A stretch of DNA of 64,000 nucleotides from an uncultured Bacteroidales bacterium (GTDB lineage Bacteria > Bacteroidota > Bacteroidia > Bacteroidales > UBA932), in NCBI GenBank assembly GCA_900320545.1, contig ONSU01000014.1:1-64000 (forward strand), in the 5' to 3' direction. This document shows, in pieces, positions 17,529-25,486 of the stretch; position 1 is the stretch's first letter, and every line of letters starts with the position of its first letter. The notes under the pieces were generated by a model. It saw nothing but the letters and a program-made list of their open reading frames with translations. It did no database searches and was not told where the DNA came from. The translations under genes were made by a program, and so were the position numbers.

Positions 17529-19333
17529 AACGATTCTTTCTGACTTTGTCCGCCCTGCTGGTCGTGGCTTTTGCCGCTTTGTCGGCTCCGCGCTATGACA
17601 TTGTCCCGACCCCGAAGAAGTTGACGGAGGCCCCGGGCGACTTCCTGCTCTCGAAGACCGTCCGCCTGGTCGTTGAGGACCCCGCGTTCGCGGAAGTGGC
17701 GGCGGATTTCAAGGCCCAGGTGACGCTCGCCACCGGATTCGGCCTGCAGGGAAGCGGGAATGCCATCCGGCTGGTCCGGCGCGAAGGCTTCGGCAAGGAA
17801 GCCTACAGGATGCGCGTGGCGCCGGAAGGCGTCGTCATCGAGGCGACGGAGGTCAACGGGGCATTTTACGCCCTTCAAACGCTCCTTCAGTTGTTCCCGG
17901 CGGAGATATACAGCCCGGTACGCGCCAAAAAGGTCAGGAAGTGGGCGGCGCCCTGCTGCATCATCGAGGATGAGCCGGAATTCTGGTACCGGGGATTTCT
18001 CTTCGACAGCGGCCGCTTCTTCTTCCCGAAGGAGGAAATCCTGAAGTTCCTCGACTTGATGGCGATGTATAAGCAGAATATGTTCCACTGGCACCTCACC
18101 GAGGACCAGGGCTGGCGCATCCAGATCGACAAGTATCCCCGCCTCACCGAGGTGGGGGCCTGGCGCAAGGAAACGGCCTGGCACAGCGGCATCGGCAACG
18201 GCATCCCCCACGGCGGATTCTACACCAAGGACGATATCCGCGAAGTGGTGGAATATGCCCGGAAGCGCTGCATCACCGTCATCCCCGAGGTCGAGATTCC
18301 CGGCCACAGCACGGCGGCCATCGCGGCCTATCCCGAACTCGGCTGCTTCCCGGATCGGCATTATGAAGTCGAGACCCGCTGGGGTATCTGGAAGAACCTC
18401 TATGCGCCGACGGCCACGACCTTTACCTTCCTGGAGGACGTGTTTACCGAGCTGTTCGAACTCTTCCCTTCGCCGATCTACCATATCGGCGGCGACGAGG
18501 CCCCCAAGGATGCCTACCGGGAGAGCCGGTACTGCCAGGACCTGATGAAAGTCCTCGGCATTGACCGGGAGGAGGAACTCCAGACCTTCTTCGTCAAGCG
18601 GATGGGAGACTTTCTCCGGAAGCACGGCAAGACCGTCATCGGCTGGGATGAAATCCTCGACGGCGGCCGGCTCGAAGATCCCATCGCGATGTCTTACAGG
18701 GGGCACGCCCCGGCGGCCCGGGGCATCCGCCGCGGCATCCGGGTGGTCCTGACGCCCAACCGTTGGTGCTACCTGGACAACAAACAGGAAGACCAGGCCG
18801 ACAACGTGGCCCAGGAAATCTTCATGCCGCTCAAGAAGGTGTACAACTACTATCCTGCCGTGGATTCCCTCCCGGATCTGAGCAAGAAGTACATCATCGG
18901 CTACGAGACCTGCCTATGGACGGAATACGTTCCCGACAATGCCACGGCCGAATATCAGGCATACCCGCGCAACGTCGCCGCGGCCGAGGTGGGCTGGACC
19001 GCCCGGCCCAACAAAGACTGGGAATCGTTCCGGCGGAGAATGCCCAAGATCCTGAAGACCCTGGACCTGAAAAACATAGGATACTGCCCGGTGTATCACG
19101 ACGTGATCTTCGACTACGACCGGCGGCTGGACTTCCCAAAGCCGATGAATCTCCAGTTGGATAATCCGGAGGGAGAAGTGCATTACACGCTCGACGGCTC
19201 CGAGCCGACGATCCGTTCGCCCCGCTACGACGGCAAACCGTTCGTGGTCGATAAGGGTTCCGTCATCAAGGCCCGCGGATTCGTCGCCGGCAAGCCCATC
19301 GGCAAGACCGTTACCAAAACCTTCGCGAAATGA
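17525..19333 (+). CDS. GH20 beta-N-acetylhexosaminidase (periplasmic)
   Basis: A 602-residue enzyme with signal peptide MKRFFLTLSALLVVAFAALS. It has a GH20b N-terminal alpha/beta domain (to about residue 140), then the catalytic TIM barrel: WYRGFLFDSGRFFFP, FHWHLTEDQGW, IPEVEIPGH, and HIGGDEAPK with the catalytic Asp324-Glu325 pair. A C-terminal chitobiase-type beta-sandwich follows (VHYTLDGSEPTIRSPRY). It removes terminal beta-linked GlcNAc or GalNAc by substrate-assisted catalysis. Its start overlaps the ceramidase-like gene by four bases, and its stop overlaps the next GH20 gene by four, so the three are translationally coupled. Confidence 0.95.
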   Translation: MKRFFLTLSALLVVAFAALSAPRYDIVPTPKKLTEAPGDFLLSKTVRLVVEDPAFAEVAADFKAQVTLATGFGLQGSGNAIRLVRREGFGKEAYRMRVAPEGVVIEATEVNGAFYALQTLLQLFPAEIYSPVRAKKVRKWAAPCCIIEDEPEFWYRGFLFDSGRFFFPKEEILKFLDLMAMYKQNMFHWHLTEDQGWRIQIDKYPRLTEVGAWRKETAWHSGIGNGIPHGGFYTKDDIREVVEYARKRCITVIPEVEIPGHSTAAIAAYPELGCFPDRHYEVETRWGIWKNLYAPTATTFTFLEDVFTELFELFPSPIYHIGGDEAPKDAYRESRYCQDLMKVLGIDREEELQTFFVKRMGDFLRKHGKTVIGWDEILDGGRLEDPIAMSYRGHAPAARGIRRGIRVVLTPNRWCYLDNKQEDQADNVAQEIFMPLKKVYNYYPAVDSLPDLSKKYIIGYETCLWTEYVPDNATAEYQAYPRNVAAAEVGWTARPNKDWESFRRRMPKILKTLDLKNIGYCPVYHDVIFDYDRRLDFPKPMNLQLDNPEGEVHYTLDGSEPTIRSPRYDGKPFVVDKGSVIKARGFVAGKPIGKTVTKTFAK

Positions 19334-21180
19334 TCCGCTTTACCTCTCTTAGCGCCCGACGGGGCATGATCCTCGCCATCCTCCTCCTGGTGGCCTGCAC
19401 CGGGAAAGAGCCCGCCCGCGAGGTGCAGGTCATTCCACAGCCTCAGCACATTACCCCGCTGGAGGGATTCTTTACGTTTACCCGGGATACGCGGATCTGG
19501 CTGGACGAGCCGGATTCCGGGCGGATTCGCACGGCGGAGATGCTCAACGAGCGCCTCGCCGCAGCGGCAGGAATGACGCTGGCCGTCGAGGAGCAGATGC
19601 CCCGGGAACAAGCCGTGTACTTCATGTCTGCACCCGGCATTCCCGCCGAGGGATATCACCTCCGCGTGGAGCCGGAGCGCATCGTGATCGAGAGCGCGGA
19701 CGGCGCGGGCGCTTTCTACGCCCTGCAGACCCTTCTCCAGATGATGCCGCCGGAAATCTTCTCGCCGTCACGGGCCCCGGGTATCCGCTGGAGCATTCCG
19801 TGCACCGACATCGAAGACGCCCCCCGCTTCCCCTACCGGGGAATGCATCTCGACTGCTGCCTCCACTTCTTCAGCGTTGATTTCCTCAAGAAGTACATCG
19901 ACGTGATGGCCCTCCACAAGGTCAACCGATTCCACTGGCACCTCACCGAGGACCAGGGCTGGCGGCTGGAAATCAAAAAGTATCCCCTTCTGACCGAAAA
20001 GGGCCAGTGGCGCAAGGAGACGGTGGTCGGCTCCCTTGCTTCCGGCATCTATGACGGAACGCCTTACGGCGGCTACTATTCGCAGGAAGAAGTCCGGGAA
20101 CTGGTGAAATATGCCGCCGAGCGGTATGTCACCATCATTCCCGAGATCGAGATGCCCGGCCACGCGCTCGCGGCGATCGCCTGCTATCCGGAGCTCAGCT
20201 GCGGACTGGAAGACCATTACGAGACCGCGACCAAATGGGGCGTTTTCAAGCAGGTTTACTGCCCCAGGGACGAGACCTTCGCCTTCCTCGAGGATGTGAT
20301 GGACGAGGTGTTCGAACTCTTCCCTTCGGAGCTTGTGCACATCGGCGGGGATGAATGCCCCAAGGCCAGCTGGAAGCAGTGTCCGCACTGCCAGGCCCTC
20401 ATCAGGAAACAGGGGCTCAAGGATGAGTTCGAGCTGCAGAGCTGGTTTATCCGGCGGATGGAGAAATATATCAATTCGAAAGGCCGCCAGATTATCGGCT
20501 GGGACGAGATCCTTCAGGGAGGACTCGCCCCCAACGCCAAAGTGATGTCCTGGCTCGGGGAGGAAGGCGGCATCAAGGCTGCCCGGCAGCACCACGAGGT
20601 CGTGATGGCTCCGTATCCGAAATACTATCTGGATTACTGGCAGGCCGACCCGGACAGCGAGCCGCTTGCGATGGGAGGTCCGACGACCCTGCGCACGATG
20701 TATGAATACAACCCCGTTCCCGAGGTCCTGACGCCCGAGGAGCAGCAGTATATCATCGGCGTGGAGGGCTGTGTCTGGACGGAATACATGCCCACGCCGG
20801 AGCGGGTGGAATATATGGCCTGGCCGCGGATGTGCGCCATCGCGGAAACCGGATGGAGCCTGGCGCCCAAGGATTGGGACCGCTTTACCCGCTCGCTGGA
20901 GACGCATCTCGGCCGGCTCGACCGCCTGGACGTGGGCTATTGCAAGGCCTTCCGGGACCCCTTTATCGAATTGCATAAGGATACGGAGTACAGCAAGGTC
21001 GTGACCATCAGCGTGGACGCTCCGGGGGCCGAAATCCATTACACGCTGGACGGAAGTGCACCCACCGCGGCCTCTCCGCTCTATACCGGCCCCTTCGTGA
21101 TCAACCGTCAGCAGACGGTCTCCGCGGTCGCCGTCCGCGACGGGGAATGCATCGGAAATGTGAAATACAAGAATTTTTAA
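19330..21180 (+). CDS. GH20 beta-N-acetylhexosaminidase (lipoprotein)
   Basis: A 616-residue GH20 enzyme, paralogous to its upstream neighbour, but with a lipoprotein signal (ILAILLLVAC, Cys23). The start could also be the ATG at 19366. Motifs: FPYRGMHLDCCLHFFS, FHWHLTEDQGW, IPEIEMPGHALAAIACYPEL, and HIGGDECPK (catalytic Asp341-Glu342). The C-terminus has the same sandwich domain (IHYTLDGSAPTAASPLY). One periplasmic and one membrane-anchored hexosaminidase in the same operon suggests successive trimming of a glycan rich in N-acetylhexosamine, outside and inside the outer membrane or from two linkage types. Confidence 0.95.
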   Translation: MIRFTSLSARRGMILAILLLVACTGKEPAREVQVIPQPQHITPLEGFFTFTRDTRIWLDEPDSGRIRTAEMLNERLAAAAGMTLAVEEQMPREQAVYFMSAPGIPAEGYHLRVEPERIVIESADGAGAFYALQTLLQMMPPEIFSPSRAPGIRWSIPCTDIEDAPRFPYRGMHLDCCLHFFSVDFLKKYIDVMALHKVNRFHWHLTEDQGWRLEIKKYPLLTEKGQWRKETVVGSLASGIYDGTPYGGYYSQEEVRELVKYAAERYVTIIPEIEMPGHALAAIACYPELSCGLEDHYETATKWGVFKQVYCPRDETFAFLEDVMDEVFELFPSELVHIGGDECPKASWKQCPHCQALIRKQGLKDEFELQSWFIRRMEKYINSKGRQIIGWDEILQGGLAPNAKVMSWLGEEGGIKAARQHHEVVMAPYPKYYLDYWQADPDSEPLAMGGPTTLRTMYEYNPVPEVLTPEEQQYIIGVEGCVWTEYMPTPERVEYMAWPRMCAIAETGWSLAPKDWDRFTRSLETHLGRLDRLDVGYCKAFRDPFIELHKDTEYSKVVTISVDAPGAEIHYTLDGSAPTAASPLYTGPFVINRQQTVSAVAVRDGECIGNVKYKNF

Positions 21181-21197
21181 CTATATTTGAAGGACTT

Positions 21198-22025
21198 ATG
21201 GCTATCAGACTGACAGAGCAACCCTCACTCTACGATCATCTTGAGAAGAAGAGCGTAGCAGAATTGTTGCGGGACATCAACAACGAAGACAAGAAAGTAC
21301 CCCTCGCCATAGAGAAGGTACTGCCCGACATCGAGCGGCTTGTGAACGCCATCGAGAAACAGATCCGCGCCGGCGGCCGTTTCTTCTGGCTCGGCGCCGG
21401 GACCGGCGGCAAGCTCGGTGTCCTGGACGTGCTGGAAGTGCCCAATACCTACGGCGTCGATCCGGAGATCTGGCAGGCCGTGCTGGCGGGCGGCAACGAA
21501 AACCTCGTCCTCGACCTCGAGGAGGCCGAAGACGACGTGGAAGAAGGATGGCGGACTCTTAGCGAGAAGCACCACATCACCCCGAAAGATATCGTGGTAG
21601 GCATCTCCGCGAGCGGCTGCACACCGTATGTAATGGCGGCGATGAAGGCCTGCAAGGAGCACGGTATCCCTTGCGGATCCATCTGCAACAATCCCGATTC
21701 CCCCATCTCCCGCTATGTCGATTACCCCATCGAAGTGGTGATGGGCCCCGAATTCATCACCGGCTCGACCCGGATGAAGTCCGGCACCTCGCAGAAACTC
21801 CTGTGCGACATGATCAGCACGACCCTGATGGTCCGGCTCGGCCGCGTCGAAGGCAACCGGATGGTCTGTGCCAACCTCATCAACAACAAGGTCATCGACC
21901 GCCTCACCCGGACGATGGTCGAGCGCCATCCCCAGTTCTCCTACGACTACTGCGAAGGCCTCATCAAGAAAACGGGCGGCCTCAAGAAAGCCGAGGCTTA
22001 CCTCCAGGAGCAGGGCATACTTTGA
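21198..22025 (+). CDS. murQ: MurQ-like N-acetylmuramic acid 6-phosphate etherase, divergent
   Basis: The start at 21198 (MAIRLTEQPSLYDHL) gives 275 residues, the normal MurQ length; 21147 would add a tail translated from inside the GH20 gene. The SIS-fold blocks are clear: EQPSLYDHLEKKSVAELL, PLAIEKVLPDIERLV, SASGCTPYV and GPEFITGSTRMKSGTSQKL. The candidate catalytic Glu residues are kept (LDVLEVP and EEAEDD). The phosphate loop reads GAGTGGKLGVLD instead of GAGTSGRLGVLD, followed by VLEVPNTYG instead of ASECPPTFG. MurQ splits MurNAc-6-phosphate into GlcNAc-6-phosphate and D-lactate. The changed loop makes a related but different substrate possible. It is cytoplasmic and fits the kinase and transporter at 30081-32123. 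Confidence 0.82.
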   Translation: MAIRLTEQPSLYDHLEKKSVAELLRDINNEDKKVPLAIEKVLPDIERLVNAIEKQIRAGGRFFWLGAGTGGKLGVLDVLEVPNTYGVDPEIWQAVLAGGNENLVLDLEEAEDDVEEGWRTLSEKHHITPKDIVVGISASGCTPYVMAAMKACKEHGIPCGSICNNPDSPISRYVDYPIEVVMGPEFITGSTRMKSGTSQKLLCDMISTTLMVRLGRVEGNRMVCANLINNKVIDRLTRTMVERHPQFSYDYCEGLIKKTGGLKKAEAYLQEQGIL

Positions 22026-22058
22026 TAATTACATATTAACCATTTAATTCACAGCATT

Positions 22059-24422
22059 ATGAAAAAATTTTTCTTTATCGCCATCGCGCTTTGCGCAGGC
22101 ATTCTTTCTCTCAACTCGTGTAAGGAGAAAGAGGACCCGCTGAAGCCCGGCGAAAACAAGGTAGCGCTCAACAAGGTCGTTGCCGCAGCATCAGACTTCT
22201 ATGCCGCCTGGGAAAATGAGCGGACGATCCCCGCGCAGATTGCCATCGACGGAAAAGATTACGCGATCGGCCAGTTCATCGCTGCCGAAGCGGACGCTCT
22301 CATCAAGGTCGCCGGCGGCAAGACGGACGACGTCCTCATCAAGGACTACAAGAACGCGTCCAACCCCGAGAAGGACAGCTATGACAAGAATGAGATTGCC
22401 GTAAAAGACGGCCCGAATGACGGTAAGGGCGTCCCCGAGGACCTCGTCACCATCGCCGGATCCATCCTTAAGAAGGCGGAAGAGAACAAGCAGATTCCCA
22501 ACCAGTCGATCGTTTACAGAGGGACCAACGCCCTGGCCTATTCCACCGACCGCGCTACCGTAACCATCGCCCGCGCACTGGCCGGATATGCCACCGAGGG
22601 TAAACTTCCCGCGAGCGTCGAGACGGATTATCTCTCCGCTTCCACTTCGCTCCAGGCCTTTGCCCAGCAGTTCGTAACCTACCTCGACGTCTGGGAGCAG
22701 AATGTCGCCGACATCCTCAGCGCCGACGGTGACGCCTGCGAAGACAACAACAACGCCTGGGAGCGGGTCCACTTCATTCCTATCCCGCAGGATACCCGCA
22801 ACGACTGGGTCAAGCAGGGCTCGCAGTTCGATCCCAAGTACCAGCCCTACCACACCATCAACATCGAAGGTACCGAATACACCGCCGCCCAGTGCTGGGA
22901 GATCGCCATCCGCGGTATGATGAACCTCTGTACGACCGAGGGCGAGGCCTTCCTCAACACGATGGCCCGCAACACCCCGATCCCTTACGGCAACGGCATG
23001 TCCCTGACCAAGGCTCCGATCAGCCGTCCTTCCGCCGCCTGCATCTGGGGTAAATATCCCTGGTATGAGAAGAAGGGCGACGGCGGCCCCGTCACCTACA
23101 ACGGACAGAAACTCGAGCAGGTCGGCATCGACTTCATCCTCAAGTGCTGCTCCTGGCACGTCACCCGCAGCTTCATCAGCAACGACAACAACTCCCCGCT
23201 CGGAATGATCGGCAACTTCCAGCAGTTCGGCACCGGCAGCGGCACCCTCAACCTCGAGGGCTACGAAGGACTCATCTGCCCGATGAGAGAGTTCCTTATC
23301 CTCGCCCGTTTCTACAAATACATCCTCGACCACAACATTAACTCCAACGTCTATGACGCCCTCAAGGACGTGAAGGTCGATTTCGAACTCTACAACCAGG
23401 AGCTGCCCGTCTTCGTCAGCCCCGAGAGCCTGACCTTCGAGGCCACGCCGGACGGCGCAAAGACCATCACGCTCACGGCCAAAGAGGCATGGACAGCCAC
23501 CACCGAAAACGAGTGGATCCATCTTGACAAATCTTCCGGCGCCGCCGGCGATGTCACCATCAGCGTCACCGTCGACAATTACACGGTAGAGGCAAGCCGT
23601 ACGGGCATTGTCACGATCGCGGCCGGGGATTATTCCAAGAACGTCTCCATCACCCAGAATGCCTGGGTCAAGCCCGCCGAGGCCACCATCAAGGATTTCG
23701 CCACCGCTTTCGTCGGCTGCCTCACGGTCTGGCAGAATACGGTCGGTATCGTCGATGCGGATGGTACGCATAATGGGAATACCGCTTGGCAGAACGTCCA
23801 CCTCATCCCGATCGTCAACCCGAAGAACCCTTATAACAACGAGGGTAACCAGTATGATCAGAAATATGCTCCGTTCTGGACGGCGAAAGTCCTCGACAAC
23901 GAGTACACTTCCAACCAGTGCTGGGAGATTGCGCTCCGCGGCCTGATGGACCTCTGCACCGTCGAAGGCGACGAGCATCTGGTCAATATGGTCTCCAGGA
24001 ACAACAATATGTACACGCTGGGCAACGGTGTCTCGATGAGCGCTCCGATGCCGAACTATTCCTCCAACAACTGCTGGGGTGAATATCCCTGGTACGAGTC
24101 CAACAATACCGTCAAGTACAACGGCGCCGACATTACCGAGGTCGGCATCGAGTTCCTCCTCAAGTGCGCCTCCTGGCACTGTGTCCGCGGCCTGATCAAG
24201 AACAGCGGCAATACCAGCCCGCTCAACAAGATCGGCAACTACCAGGAATTCGGCACCAACACCTCCGGCACGCTTGTTCTGGAAGGCTACAGCGGCTATA
24301 TCGCCGCCATGCGCGAGTTCCTCATCATGGCCCGTATTTACAAGTACATCCTCGACAACAACATCGAGAATAATGTCTATGATGCCATCAAGGATGTCAA
24401 GGTAGATTTCGCACTCTACTAG
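22059..24422 (+). CDS. modular surface lipoprotein: PMBR-like segments, BACON domain, duplicated large domain
   Basis: A 787-residue lipoprotein (Cys21 in LSLNSC). About 38-87 (FYAAWENERTIPAQIAIDG, KDYAIGQF) and perhaps 126-195 follow the pattern of pseudomurein-binding repeats as I remember it: N/E-rich helix, LP, V-x-I-x-G, then Q-F. About 200-445 and 545-787 are two copies of one domain: FVxxLxVWxxxV, HxIPI, a CWEIAxRGxMxLCT segment, xCWGxYPWYE, CSWH, a GNxQxFGT segment and VYDAxKDVKVDFxLY. About 449-534 between them is a BACON beta-sandwich (VSPESLTFEA ... NVSITQNA). No enzyme motif is visible. It probably anchors or presents cell-wall or glycan ligands on the surface. A perfect hairpin follows the stop. 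Confidence 0.7.
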   Translation: MKKFFFIAIALCAGILSLNSCKEKEDPLKPGENKVALNKVVAAASDFYAAWENERTIPAQIAIDGKDYAIGQFIAAEADALIKVAGGKTDDVLIKDYKNASNPEKDSYDKNEIAVKDGPNDGKGVPEDLVTIAGSILKKAEENKQIPNQSIVYRGTNALAYSTDRATVTIARALAGYATEGKLPASVETDYLSASTSLQAFAQQFVTYLDVWEQNVADILSADGDACEDNNNAWERVHFIPIPQDTRNDWVKQGSQFDPKYQPYHTINIEGTEYTAAQCWEIAIRGMMNLCTTEGEAFLNTMARNTPIPYGNGMSLTKAPISRPSAACIWGKYPWYEKKGDGGPVTYNGQKLEQVGIDFILKCCSWHVTRSFISNDNNSPLGMIGNFQQFGTGSGTLNLEGYEGLICPMREFLILARFYKYILDHNINSNVYDALKDVKVDFELYNQELPVFVSPESLTFEATPDGAKTITLTAKEAWTATTENEWIHLDKSSGAAGDVTISVTVDNYTVEASRTGIVTIAAGDYSKNVSITQNAWVKPAEATIKDFATAFVGCLTVWQNTVGIVDADGTHNGNTAWQNVHLIPIVNPKNPYNNEGNQYDQKYAPFWTAKVLDNEYTSNQCWEIALRGLMDLCTVEGDEHLVNMVSRNNNMYTLGNGVSMSAPMPNYSSNNCWGEYPWYESNNTVKYNGADITEVGIEFLLKCASWHCVRGLIKNSGNTSPLNKIGNYQEFGTNTSGTLVLEGYSGYIAAMREFLIMARIYKYILDNNIENNVYDAIKDVKVDFALY

Positions 24423-24431
24423 TCTTTTTAT

Positions 24432-24461
24432 TCCCGGAGGGCGGTGATACGCCCTCCGGGA
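24432..24461 (+). terminator. 12-bp perfect hairpin between two lipoprotein genes
   Basis: TCCCGGAGGGCG and its exact complement CGCCCTCCGGGA flank a GTGATA loop, 9 bases after the stop at 24422. There is no T-run after it, so it may stabilise the upstream mRNA or attenuate transcription rather than terminate fully. Confidence 0.6.
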
Positions 24462-24481
24462 TCCAATTAAACCAAACTGAC

Positions 24482-25486
24482 ATGAAGAAAATTCTCGTGC
24501 TCCTGAGCCTTGTTATTATAGCCCTTGGCTGTAACAAAGAGCCGAACCCCGGCAAGCCGGACACCCCTGCCATACCCGCCTGGGAAGATACCAGCGCCGG
24601 CTGGCTCGTCCAGTCCCTCGCTGACGCGTATTCCCAGTGGGAGGAGAACAACAAGCTGCCATCTACCGTCAACTGGGAGGGCGTGAATATCTTTATAGGA
24701 GAATATGTCCGGGCCGGCATTTCGCTGGCGCTCAAGATGATCGACCACCCCCAGGACTGGATGGTCGGGAGTGTGGATTATCCTTCCGCCACCTTCGGCC
24801 TGACGACGGACGTCCCCTTCCTCCCGCAGGAAGTACCTTTCTCCGCCTTCGTGGAGCTGCTGCGCAAACAGTACAGGAATATGGAGGAAAACAAAGCCGT
24901 GGCGCTGAATATGGAGATCCCGGGCTATGAAGGCAGCAACCTGTCCACGACAGGCCTCGCCGTCATGCTCTGCCGCGGATTTGCCTGGTGGGTGGAGCAC
25001 GGGGCTTTCCCGGAGAATATCAACACCTGGGAAGCCTCCTACACCCACGCGACCAGAAACTGCCAGGTTTCCTCGACCGTGGTGAAAGCCGCGCGGGATG
25101 CAGCCTGGACAAGAGCGGGTGTCACCGAAGCTTCCACCGACCGCGAGAAGGCCGTCGCCATCTTCAATTACGCCCGTGATGAATGGACCTGGCTCGATTA
25201 CGCCAACACGTCCAGGGGCGCCGAAAAGACCATCAACGACAAAAAGGGCAACTGCTGCGACCTTTCCCACGCGGTCATCGCGATGGCCCGCCTGAGCGGC
25301 ATTCCCGCCCGCTATTTTCACGCCCAGTGCCACTATTCCAGCGGATACATCGGCCACGTCGTATCCCAGATCTTCGTAGAAGGAAAGTGGTATATGGCCG
25401 ACGCCTCCAACGACGGCAATACTTTCGGCAATGTGAAGTTTACAGATTATACCGGTTTGCATTATTATGAAGAGTTGCCTTTCTAA
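24482..25486 (+). CDS. lipoprotein with transglutaminase-like (pseudomurein endoisopeptidase-like) peptidase domain
   Basis: A 334-residue lipoprotein (MKKILVLLSLVIIALGC, Cys17). About 43-90 contain AYSQWEENNKLPSTVNWEG and IFIGEYVRAG, which fits the pseudomurein-binding-repeat pattern; about 155-200 may be a second. About 218-334 are a transglutaminase-like domain: EKAVAIFNYARDEWTWLDY, KKGNCCDLSHAVIAMARLSG, IPARYFH, SSGYIGHVVSQIFVEGKWY, MADASNDGNTFG and the end YYEELPF. The triad is Cys258, His292, Asp307. This block order, with IPARY after the Cys helix and a terminal LPF, is what I recall of methanogen PeiW/PeiP-type pseudomurein endoisopeptidases, which cut the epsilon-Ala-Lys bond. In a Bacteroidales it may attack archaeal walls or another isopeptide. 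Its last 20 bases overlap the next gene. Confidence 0.8.
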   Translation: MKKILVLLSLVIIALGCNKEPNPGKPDTPAIPAWEDTSAGWLVQSLADAYSQWEENNKLPSTVNWEGVNIFIGEYVRAGISLALKMIDHPQDWMVGSVDYPSATFGLTTDVPFLPQEVPFSAFVELLRKQYRNMEENKAVALNMEIPGYEGSNLSTTGLAVMLCRGFAWWVEHGAFPENINTWEASYTHATRNCQVSSTVVKAARDAAWTRAGVTEASTDREKAVAIFNYARDEWTWLDYANTSRGAEKTINDKKGNCCDLSHAVIAMARLSGIPARYFHAQCHYSSGYIGHVVSQIFVEGKWYMADASNDGNTFGNVKFTDYTGLHYYEELPF

